Assembly (NCBI RefSeq): GCF_030064125.1
Contig: NZ_CP125957.1
Span: forward strand, 2,294,001 to 2,358,000
Source: Pseudomonas sp. G2-4
Lineage (GTDB): Bacteria; Pseudomonadota; Gammaproteobacteria; Pseudomonadales; Pseudomonadaceae
DNA length: 64,000 nucleotides
Direction: 5' to 3'
Positions 55,218 through 62,919 of the stretch are shown here, in pieces. The notes under the pieces were generated by a model. That model searched no databases. It saw only the letters and a program-made list of their open reading frames with translations, and was not told the DNA's origin. The translations under genes and the position numbers were made by a program. Each line of letters begins with the position of its first letter. Position 1 is the first letter of the stretch.

Positions 55218-56407
55218 CGGTAACACTGCGGGTGCTGGGGACCTCGGTCACGTTGCTGGAATCGCTGCGTGAGCGTGCCGAGCAGGAGCTGGGTATCAAA
55301 CTCGTCTACCAAGTGCATGATGTGCAAACCGCCCAGCGTATCGCGGTCATGCAGCCCGACAGTTACGACCTCTACGATCAGTGGTTCCACAATGTGGACT
55401 TCGTCTGGCCGGCACGCGCCATTCAACCCATCGATACCCGTCGCATCGCCCTGTGGCACGAAATCAACGACCTGCCTAAACGCGGCAGATTGTCTGCCAG
55501 CGACAGACTGGTCAGCGGCAGCGTGCCCAGCGAGCGGATGTTCGTGCAGCACGACGGTAGCCTCGGCAGTGCCGTCACTGAGCGTATCAGTATGCTGCCC
55601 CTGACCCACAACGCTGACAGTTTCGCCTACCGCCCAGAACGTATGCCTGTTGGCTTCAATTCGACAAACGAGAGCTGGGGCTGGCTGCTTGATCCCGCGT
55701 GGTGCGGACGTGTTGCCCTGCAAAGCGACGCCGCAATTGGCGCACTGGATGCCGCATTGGCGGTGCAAGGCGCGGATTTGGCGACGTTCAACGACATAGG
55801 CAACCTGAGCATCGAAGAGATCGACATTCTGGCCGACATCCTCGTACGCAAGCAGGAGGAGGGCATGTTCGGTGCATTCTGGTCGGATGACGAAGAAGCC
55901 GCCGAGCTGATGTTGCACCCCACTATCGATATTCAAAGCCTGTGGTCGCCTACGCTGGTGCGGTTGCATCGTGCCGGAGTGAAGTATCGCGTCGCGGTGC
56001 CTCGCGAAGGGTACCGTGGCTGGTTTGGTGGTCTATCTCTGTCACGCCATGCGAAGGGTATTGTGCTCGATGCCGCGTATGCCTATCTGAACTGGTGGCT
56101 TTCCGGCTGGCCCGGGGCGGTGATGGCGCGCCAGGGGTATTACATTGGTAATCCGAGCCGCAGCCGCGATCACCTGAGCGCCGCGGAGTGGGATTATTGG
56201 TATGCCGGATTACCCGCGCGCGAACAGCTGATGGGCAGCGACGGCTTGCCTCTGATTGACATTGGCGAAGTGCGCGACGGTGGTTCTTACGAACAACGCA
56301 TGGGGCACATTGCCGTGTGGAATTCGGTGATGGATGAGCACAACTATCTGGTGCGCCGTTGGGGCGACATTCTACGAGCGGGCGAGAAAGGCTCCCGCAG
56401 GCAATGA
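55214..56407 (+). CDS. Binding-protein-fold protein without signal peptide
   Basis: A 397-residue protein resembling the spermidine/putrescine (PotD/PotF) solute-binding fold: LRVLGTSVTLLESLRERAEQ at the N-terminus, SYDLYDQWFHNVDFVWP, and LDAAYAYLNWWLSG near the C-terminus. It begins at residue 2 of the fold, with no hydrophobic leader, and its ATG overlaps the CobW stop, so no leader can be hidden upstream. It is therefore probably cytoplasmic. Substrate carrier, sensor or enzyme subunit are all possible. Confidence 0.75.
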   Translation: MTVTLRVLGTSVTLLESLRERAEQELGIKLVYQVHDVQTAQRIAVMQPDSYDLYDQWFHNVDFVWPARAIQPIDTRRIALWHEINDLPKRGRLSASDRLVSGSVPSERMFVQHDGSLGSAVTERISMLPLTHNADSFAYRPERMPVGFNSTNESWGWLLDPAWCGRVALQSDAAIGALDAALAVQGADLATFNDIGNLSIEEIDILADILVRKQEEGMFGAFWSDDEEAAELMLHPTIDIQSLWSPTLVRLHRAGVKYRVAVPREGYRGWFGGLSLSRHAKGIVLDAAYAYLNWWLSGWPGAVMARQGYYIGNPSRSRDHLSAAEWDYWYAGLPAREQLMGSDGLPLIDIGEVRDGGSYEQRMGHIAVWNSVMDEHNYLVRRWGDILRAGEKGSRRQ

Positions 56408-56409
56408 AA

Positions 56410-57327
56410 TCATGGTTGTGAGCGGGATGTCCTGGCGATCAGATCCACCTCTCGATAATACGCCTTCAACGTATCGACGAACTCCTCGGCCAGTCGCGTC
56501 CGTGTGGGTGCGGTCGGCCATATCACATAGGTCGGAAAGAGGATGTCCGGTGTGAATGGCCTGACCACGATGTCGCGATGCAGATAATCCTTGGCGACCA
56601 GCGGGTGGGCGAGGGTGATGCCCATGCCGAGCGCGACCATCTCGCAGTTGATCGCGCTGTACTGCGCCTCGACGGCCATGATTCGCTCGACGCCTGCCTG
56701 CTCGAACAAACCATCCACCAGTGATCGTGTGCCATCGCCGTGGCAGAGTGAAACGAATGGCTGGCCTTCCAGGTCCTGGAATGTGATCTGCGCCCGTGCC
56801 GCCAGTGCGTGTGTGCGAGGCAATACGCACACGGCGGCTTTTTCGGCGAGCAGTTCGATTTGCTCGCTGTTGACGTCGCCGGGATGAACCACGATGCCGA
56901 TGTCGCAAAACTGCGACTTGACCCATTGCTCCACCGTAGGCGAGGAGTTCACGTGCAGTGACACCGTGAGTTCGGGCCGCGTGGCGGTGAAGTTCTTGAT
57001 CACTGCAGGAAGCAGGCTCAGGCCTGTCGACGGTACGGCCGCTACCCGCAAACGCCCGGTGCCCAGGTTGCGAATGTTCTTCGCCGAATGCTTGAGGCTG
57101 TCGAGGCCGACATAAGCGCGTTCCACTTCATGAAAAAACGCCTGGCCTTCTTGTGTGGGGACCAGCCGCACGCCTGCGCGCTTGAACAGGGTCAGTCCGG
57201 TGCTCAGTTCCAACTGCGCGATCAGCCGGCTGACATTGGGCTGCGAGGTATACAGCACCTCGGCTGCCGCGGTCATGGACCCCAGTCGCATGACGCTGCG
57301 GAATGCTTCGATTTGCCTGAGATTCAT
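56410..57327 (-). CDS. LysR-family transcriptional regulator
   Basis: A 305-residue regulator. The winged helix has MNLRQIEAFRSVMRLGSMTA and YTSQPNVSRLIAQLELSTGL. The effector domain follows. GGAGGG precedes ATG 57327; a longer frame to 57564 would run into the divergent gene. It is convergent with the preceding operon and divergent from the polyamine-type ABC importer, which it probably activates. The gene is of the same type as the opine (NocR/OccR-like) regulators. Confidence 0.93.
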   Translation of the reverse strand: MNLRQIEAFRSVMRLGSMTAAAEVLYTSQPNVSRLIAQLELSTGLTLFKRAGVRLVPTQEGQAFFHEVERAYVGLDSLKHSAKNIRNLGTGRLRVAAVPSTGLSLLPAVIKNFTATRPELTVSLHVNSSPTVEQWVKSQFCDIGIVVHPGDVNSEQIELLAEKAAVCVLPRTHALAARAQITFQDLEGQPFVSLCHGDGTRSLVDGLFEQAGVERIMAVEAQYSAINCEMVALGMGITLAHPLVAKDYLHRDIVVRPFTPDILFPTYVIWPTAPTRTRLAEEFVDTLKAYYREVDLIARTSRSQP

Positions 57328-57552
57328 GCTCGCCCTCCATATCAAATATGAATAACTAACCCGGATATTCTGATTTGACCATATGGATGGTGCATCGCAA
57401 TACTCCAAAACAGCAACCCCATAGCGCACCTGAAGATGCGCCATCGGCGTGAGGTATTCGCCGACAACATGCAGCGCGCTGCATGGCTTCGATTGACGCC
57501 GAAGCAACTGACGCATTGTTCGATCTGCCCCCACGCACTTCGGAGATAGTCT
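57328..57552. promoter_or_regulatory. Divergent promoter region, LysR and ABC importer
   Basis: The region is A/T-rich near the LysR start and includes CATAT-caa-ATATG (57338-57350), a 5-bp dyad, and an ATATTC...ATATGG stretch further down. A LysR site is expected here; the exact box is uncertain. Confidence 0.35.
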
Positions 57553-58632
57553 GTGAATAGCCATAACTCGACCTCAGCCATTCCGCCGTTTAGTCCCTTG
57601 ACCCGCATTGCCACTGTTGTCACCGTGACCCTCTTGGGGCTGGGCAGTAGTGGTGCCGTTTTCGCTGAGCCGACGCTGTATGTCGCCGGTGTGGGCGGGT
57701 CAACCGAGCAGATGTACAAGACCAAGGTCATTCCGGCCTTCGAGAAGCAGCACAACGTCAAAGTGATCTACGTTGCAGGCAACTCGACGGAAACCCTGGC
57801 CAAGTTGCAGGCCCAGAAAGGTCGCCAGCAGATCAACGTGGCGATGATGGACGATGGGCCGATGTACCAGGCGTTGCAAATGGGACTGTGTGCAAAACTC
57901 AGCGATGCGCCGGTCTATCAAGACCTCTATCCGCTGGCGCGAATCAGTCCTGAAGCGACCGGGATTGGCGTGGTCGCCACCGGTATCGGTTACAACGAAG
58001 AGGCCTTCAAGAAGCGTGGCTGGGCCCCGCCCGATTCCTGGGAAGACCTCACCAATACCCGCTACAAGCAGCTGCTGGGCATGCCGCCCGTGACCAATAC
58101 CTATGGCTTGCATACGCTGGTGCAGATGGCCCGTTTGCGCGGCGGGGGTGAAAAGAATATCGATCCTGGCTTCAAGGCGCTGAAGGACGAAATCGGCCCC
58201 AATGTCCTGGCTTGGGTCTCGGCGCCAGGTGAAATGGACGGCATGATGCAGAACGGCGACGTGGTCATGGCCGTGTATGGCAGCGGCCGTGCGGTGGCGT
58301 TGCAGAGCACCGGCTTTCCACTCAAGTTCATCTACCCCAAGGAGGGCGGCATCGCCCTGCAGGTCGCCGCCTGTGGCATCACGCCCAATGCTCAGCCTGA
58401 GCTGTCGCAGCAATTCATCCAATATGTGCTGTCACCGCAAGTGCAGGAAATCCAGGCACGGGAAAACGGTTTCGCGCCGGTCAACAAAACCGTCAGCCTT
58501 GAGCCGGATGTCGCCGCGCGTATGCCCTATGGCCCGGAGAAGGTCAATGCGCTGATCAAAGTCGATTGGGAGACGATCAACCAGCAGCGCAGCGAATGGA
58601 CGACGCGCTGGAATCGTACAGTCGAACGCTAG
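57553..58632 (+). CDS. Polyamine/opine-type ABC transporter, binding protein
   Basis: A 359-residue periplasmic binding protein of the spermidine/putrescine class. It starts at a GTG (57553) after CGGAG. The signal peptide contains RIATVVTVTLLGLGSSGAV, cleaved near VFA|E, and the mature protein begins PTLYVAGVGGSTEQMYKTKV. First gene of the importer, followed by ATPase and two permeases. The ligand is an amine, opine or amino-acid derivative, judging by the dehydrogenase encoded downstream. Confidence 0.92.
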   Translation: MNSHNSTSAIPPFSPLTRIATVVTVTLLGLGSSGAVFAEPTLYVAGVGGSTEQMYKTKVIPAFEKQHNVKVIYVAGNSTETLAKLQAQKGRQQINVAMMDDGPMYQALQMGLCAKLSDAPVYQDLYPLARISPEATGIGVVATGIGYNEEAFKKRGWAPPDSWEDLTNTRYKQLLGMPPVTNTYGLHTLVQMARLRGGGEKNIDPGFKALKDEIGPNVLAWVSAPGEMDGMMQNGDVVMAVYGSGRAVALQSTGFPLKFIYPKEGGIALQVAACGITPNAQPELSQQFIQYVLSPQVQEIQARENGFAPVNKTVSLEPDVAARMPYGPEKVNALIKVDWETINQQRSEWTTRWNRTVER

Positions 58633-58700
58633 CCATCCATTGGCTCCGATCCTTCCCGAAACCCTTCTGGAGGCGCAGGCCCAGCCTGCGTGGCAAGCCA

Positions 58701-59774
58701 ATGGCATTTCTAACGCTTGAAGGCCTCGTCAAGACTTATGGCAGTTTCAAAGCCATTGACGGCTTGGACCTGGAGGTGCGGCACGGTGAGTTCATCGCCT
58801 TGCTCGGACCCTCCGGGTGCGGCAAGACCACCACGCTGCAATCCATCGCCGGCTTCGTTCAACCTACCCAGGGGCGCATCGTTCTGGATGGCCGCGACAT
58901 TACCCATGTACGGCCCGAGCAGCGCGGGCTGGGGATTGTCTTCCAGAGTTACGCGCTATTTCCGCACATGAGTGTCGCCCAGAACATCAGTTTCGGCCTG
59001 GAAATGCGTGGCGTACCCAAGGCCGAACGCCGCCAGCGCGTCGACGAGGCACTGGCGCTGGTGCGCCTCGACGGTTTGGGCGAGCGTTATCCCAAGGCGT
59101 TGTCTGGCGGTCAACGACAGCGGGTTGCCATTGCCCGGGCCCTGGCCATTCGCCCGAACCTGCTGTTGCTCGACGAACCCATGTCCAACCTCGACGCCAA
59201 GCTGCGCGAAGAGATGCACATTGAATTGCGGGCGATTCAGCGTGACCTGGGCATCACCACCATCCTGGTGACCCATGATCAGGTCGAAGCCATGACCATG
59301 AGCGACCGTATTGCCGTGATGCAAAAAGGTCGGATCGTGCAGATCGATACACCGTACGAAGCCTACGAACGCCCGCATTCACCTTTCGCCTCGGCGTTCC
59401 TGGGCAAGACCAATGCTTTCGCTGGCGCCGTGCAGGCCCGCAACGAACGGTGTTGCAACGTGCAGGTCAAGGACACGCTGCTGCATGTCCCCCATGAAGA
59501 CCGGGCGCTGGGCAATGAAGTCAATGTCTACATCCGCCCGGAAAAGATTCGCCTGACGGAGGCGGGCAGGGGCCGTTTGAACGGGCGCATCCGCTTGCGC
59601 GTATTCCTTGGCAATCTGTGGTTGATCGCGGTGGAAACCCACTTGGGCATGGTGCACATGACCCAGCCGAACCTGGGCACTCCGCCGCCCGATGAAGGCC
59701 ATGAAATCGGCCTGGACTGGTCCGACGACGACCTGCGCCTGTTGGATCGGGAGGCTGCCCATGGCCAGGTATGA
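58701..59774 (+). CDS. Polyamine/opine-type ABC transporter, ATPase
   Basis: A 357-residue PotA-type ATPase: Walker A GPSGCGKTT, signature LSGGQRQRVAIARAL, Walker B LLLLDEPMSNLD, H-loop VTHDQVEAM. The C-terminal TOBE domain follows residue 240. The start at 58701 is chosen because the frame further up overlaps the preceding gene's end and adds no family residues; the Shine-Dalgarno is weak. It overlaps the first permease gene by 14 bases. Confidence 0.93.
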   Translation: MAFLTLEGLVKTYGSFKAIDGLDLEVRHGEFIALLGPSGCGKTTTLQSIAGFVQPTQGRIVLDGRDITHVRPEQRGLGIVFQSYALFPHMSVAQNISFGLEMRGVPKAERRQRVDEALALVRLDGLGERYPKALSGGQRQRVAIARALAIRPNLLLLDEPMSNLDAKLREEMHIELRAIQRDLGITTILVTHDQVEAMTMSDRIAVMQKGRIVQIDTPYEAYERPHSPFASAFLGKTNAFAGAVQARNERCCNVQVKDTLLHVPHEDRALGNEVNVYIRPEKIRLTEAGRGRLNGRIRLRVFLGNLWLIAVETHLGMVHMTQPNLGTPPPDEGHEIGLDWSDDDLRLLDREAAHGQV

Positions 59775-60633
59775 TGCCGAACACGTCGGTGCCGCGCCCT
59801 GGTTGCTCAGCGGCCCGGCGTTGCTGGTGTTCATCGCGTTGCTGCTGGTGCCCCTGCTGCTGACAGCGGTGCTCTCGCTCAACCTGTTCAGCGACACTGA
59901 GGGCGTATTGCCGGTCTACAGCTTCGGCAATTACCTGGAGGTGTTCAAGGACGGTTACTTCCACGACATCTTCCTGCGCACGGGCGGCCTGGCGCTGGCC
60001 GTGACGGTCCTTTGCGTACTGTTGGGCGTACCGGAAACCATCATCATTGCGCGAATGGCGCCGCGCTGGCGCTCATTGTTCCTGCTGGTGGTGTTGGGGC
60101 CGCTGCTGATTTCGGTGGTGGTACGCACGCTCGGCTGGGCGATCCTGCTGGGCAACAATGGACTGATCAATGATGCCTTGCAGGCGCTGGGCATCACCGA
60201 CCAACCGGTGAAAATGTTGTTCACCCAACTGGGCGTGATCATCGCGCTGACCCATGTGCTGGTGCCGTTCATGGTGATTGCCGTGTGGGCCACCCTGCAG
60301 CGCCTGGACCTGCAGGTGGAGTGGGCCGGATTGTCCCTGGGCGCCTCGCGGCTGACGGTGTTCCGCCGGATCATCCTGCCGCAAATCATGCCCGGCATTC
60401 TTTCCGGTTCGATCATTGTCTTCGCCCTGGCGGCATCCGCCTTCGCCACCCCGGCGATCATCGGTGGTCGACGTCTGAAAGTGGTGGCGACAGCGGCCTA
60501 TGACGAGTTCCTCGGCACCCTCAACTGGCCCCTCGGCGCCGCCATCGCGATGCTCCTGCTGGTCGCCAACCTGATCATCATCCTGGGTTGCAGCAAGTTG
60601 GCCGAGCGCCGTTTCAAGCAAGTCTTCGAGTAA
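59761..60633 (+). CDS. Polyamine/opine-type ABC transporter permease 1
   Basis: A 290-residue PotB-type permease with six hydrophobic helices. Contains the EAA-type loop EWAGLSLGASRLTVFRRIIL (coupling helix to the ATPase). Start 59761 lies inside the end of the ATPase gene. The partner permease follows after 6 bases. Confidence 0.94.
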   Translation: MARYDAEHVGAAPWLLSGPALLVFIALLLVPLLLTAVLSLNLFSDTEGVLPVYSFGNYLEVFKDGYFHDIFLRTGGLALAVTVLCVLLGVPETIIIARMAPRWRSLFLLVVLGPLLISVVVRTLGWAILLGNNGLINDALQALGITDQPVKMLFTQLGVIIALTHVLVPFMVIAVWATLQRLDLQVEWAGLSLGASRLTVFRRIILPQIMPGILSGSIIVFALAASAFATPAIIGGRRLKVVATAAYDEFLGTLNWPLGAAIAMLLLVANLIIILGCSKLAERRFKQVFE

Positions 60634-60639
60634 CCGGCC

Positions 60640-61437
60640 ATGCACAAGAACGGATTTTTCTCGCTGCTGTTTCATCTGTTGTTCATCACGTTCATCGTCG
60701 CGCCGTTGGTGGTGGTGATGGCGATCGCCTTTACCGACAAGGGGTACCTGTCGTTGCCCACCGACGGCTTGTCGTTGCGCTGGTTCCGCGCGTTGCTTGA
60801 GAACCAGGAAATGCTCGACGCATTCTTCCTGTCGTTGAAGCTGGGCCTGTTTTCGGCCACTGTCGCGACGTTGCTGGCGGTCCCGGCGGCATTGGCGATC
60901 AGTCGCTACGAGTTTGCCGGGCGCAGCACGCTGACGGGTTTCCTGCTGTCGCCGCTGATGATTCCCTCCGTGGTGTTGGGCATTGCGTTCCTGCGGTTTT
61001 TCTCCATGGCACAGATCGGTGGATCGTTCTGGGCGCTGAGCATTACCCATGTGATTGTGGTGTTGCCCTATGCCTTGCGGCTGACGCTGGCTTCGACCAT
61101 CGGCCTGGAGCGCGACATCGAACAAGCCGCCTTGTCACTCGGCGCACGGCGCTGGAGCGCTTTTTACCGGGTGGTGCTGCCGCGTATCCGCACGGGTGTA
61201 ATCGGCGGCTGGATGTTGGCGTTCATCCAGAGCTTCGATGAGCTGACCATGACCGTATTCGTTGCCACGCCAGGCACCACCACCTTGCCGGTGGCCATGT
61301 ACAACCAGATCTCCCAGACCATTGACCCGTTGATCACTGCGGTTTCCACGGTCCTGATCATTGGAACCCTGGTGTTGATGCTGGTGCTCGACCGCATGGT
61401 CGGGCTGGATCGGGTATTGATCGGAGAAAGTAAATGA
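60640..61437 (+). CDS. Polyamine/opine-type ABC transporter permease 2
   Basis: A 265-residue PotC-type permease with six helices. The EAA-type loop is EQAALSLGARRWSAFYRVVL, followed by the conserved Pro-Arg. It ends four bases inside the next gene (ATGA overlap), coupling the importer to the dehydrogenase subunits. Confidence 0.94.
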   Translation: MHKNGFFSLLFHLLFITFIVAPLVVVMAIAFTDKGYLSLPTDGLSLRWFRALLENQEMLDAFFLSLKLGLFSATVATLLAVPAALAISRYEFAGRSTLTGFLLSPLMIPSVVLGIAFLRFFSMAQIGGSFWALSITHVIVVLPYALRLTLASTIGLERDIEQAALSLGARRWSAFYRVVLPRIRTGVIGGWMLAFIQSFDELTMTVFVATPGTTTLPVAMYNQISQTIDPLITAVSTVLIIGTLVLMLVLDRMVGLDRVLIGESK

Positions 61438-62576
61438 GCCAGGACAGGCACAATCCCGTGCAGTCGGAAGTGATCGTGATCGGCGGCGGGCTGGTGGGAA
61501 TGGCGGTGGCCTATGGCTTGGCCCGGGACGGTGTCGATATCCAGGTGCTCGATCAGGGCGATGATGTATTTCGTGCCTCCCGGGGCAATTTCGGCCTGGT
61601 CTGGGTCCAGGGCAAGGGCCATGACCTCCCGGATTACTCGCGCTGGACCCGTTCTTCGGCCACTCGCTGGCCGGCGCTTGCCCAGGCGTTGATGGCCGAC
61701 AGCGGTATCGATGTCCAGCTCAGGCAACCGGGTGGTTTTCATATGTGCTTCAACGACGAAGAACTGTTGGAGCGTCAGTCGCGACTGCAAATCTTGCAGG
61801 ATGCGCTGGGGGATTATCCGTTCGAAATGCTGGACGCCGCCGAACTGAAAGCGCGCCTGCCGTTGATCGGTCCTGCGGTGGTCGGTGCCAGCTTTACGCC
61901 TCAGGATGGTCACGTCAATCCACTGAAATTGCTCCGGGCCCTGCACACCTCGGCGCAGGCCAAGGGCGCGCGATTGCAGGGCGGCGTGCAGGTCGAGCGC
62001 ATTGATTGCGGCGCCGGCGAGTTTCGTGTGAGAGCCGGCCAACGCTGCTTTGTCGCGCCAAGGATCGTCCTGGCCGCCGGCTTGGGCAACGCCGCGCTGG
62101 CGCGGCAGGTGGGCTTGTATGCGCCGGTAGCGCCCAACCGCGGACAAGTGTTGGTCAGTGAGCGGGTCCGGCCTTTTCTCCACTATCCGACGCTCAACGT
62201 GCGCCAGACCGATGAAGGCACCGTGCAGCTTGGCGATTCCATGGAGGAGGTGGGCTTTGATGACGGCACCTCCACCGAGGTGTTGGCCGCCATCGCCAAG
62301 CGCGGTGTCACGACCTTCCCCTTGTTGCGCGACGTGGGGCTGGTCCGGGCGTGGGGCGCATTGCGGGTGATGAGCCCGGACGGATTGCCCATCTACCAGC
62401 AATCAAGCGCCCACCCGGGTGCCTTCGTGGTCACCTGTCACAGCGGCGTGACCTTGGCGGCCGCCCATGCCCTGCGCATCGCGCCGTGGATCATGGGCGG
62501 GCTGCCGCCTGATGAGCTGGAGGTGTTTTCCGGCGATCGTTTTCTAACTGACAAGGTGTTTTCCCATGCACACTGA
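61434..62576 (+). CDS. FAD-dependent amine dehydrogenase, DAO-fold subunit
   Basis: A 380-residue flavoprotein. FAD motif VIVIGGGLVGMAVAYGLARD and the segment SRGNFGLVWVQGKGHDLPDY, then SCHSGVTLAAAHAL-like (VTCHSGVTLAAAHALRIAP). It matches the catalytic subunit of the HcnC / opine oxidase / D-hydroxyproline dehydrogenase group. It would oxidise a secondary amine or D-amino acid. Overlaps the ferredoxin-like subunit by 11 bases. The substrate is not readable. Confidence 0.9.
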   Translation: MSQDRHNPVQSEVIVIGGGLVGMAVAYGLARDGVDIQVLDQGDDVFRASRGNFGLVWVQGKGHDLPDYSRWTRSSATRWPALAQALMADSGIDVQLRQPGGFHMCFNDEELLERQSRLQILQDALGDYPFEMLDAAELKARLPLIGPAVVGASFTPQDGHVNPLKLLRALHTSAQAKGARLQGGVQVERIDCGAGEFRVRAGQRCFVAPRIVLAAGLGNAALARQVGLYAPVAPNRGQVLVSERVRPFLHYPTLNVRQTDEGTVQLGDSMEEVGFDDGTSTEVLAAIAKRGVTTFPLLRDVGLVRAWGALRVMSPDGLPIYQQSSAHPGAFVVTCHSGVTLAAAHALRIAPWIMGGLPPDELEVFSGDRFLTDKVFSHAH

Positions 62577-62919
62577 TTCGCTGTTCCAACCGATCACCAG
62601 TGAGGTCAGGACGACGCGGACGGTGAGCCTGACGTTCAACGATCAACCGCTGAACGTGCCCGCCGGCATGAGTGTCGCCGCCGCCTTGCTGATGTCTGGC
62701 ATCCATCGCTTTCGCGCCACCCCGGTCAGTGAGTCACCCCGCGCGCCGTACTGCATGATGGGCGTGTGCTTCGAATGCCTGGTAGCGATCGACGGCGTCC
62801 CGAACCGCCAAAGCTGCCTGATCGAAGTGGCTGACGGCATGCGTATCCATTCCCAGGAGGGCGCGCGGGACTTGATCTATCAACCGATGAGTGTCCACGT
62901 CGTGGAGGTGCAGTCATGA
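62566..62919 (+). CDS. (2Fe-2S)-binding subunit of the amine dehydrogenase
   Basis: A 117-residue ferredoxin-like subunit with the Cys motif PYCMMGVCFECLVAIDGVP then SC, typical of HcnA / opine oxidase gamma subunits. It takes electrons from the catalytic flavin. Its start overlaps the preceding gene, and its last codons overlap the next start by 4 bases. Confidence 0.93.
   Translation: MHTDSLFQPITSEVRTTRTVSLTFNDQPLNVPAGMSVAAALLMSGIHRFRATPVSESPRAPYCMMGVCFECLVAIDGVPNRQSCLIEVADGMRIHSQEGARDLIYQPMSVHVVEVQS

Noticed and set aside
57342..57761. Minus-strand frame in the divergent region between LysR and the importer
   Set aside because: Covers the start and signal peptide of the binding-protein gene; no ribosome-binding site.
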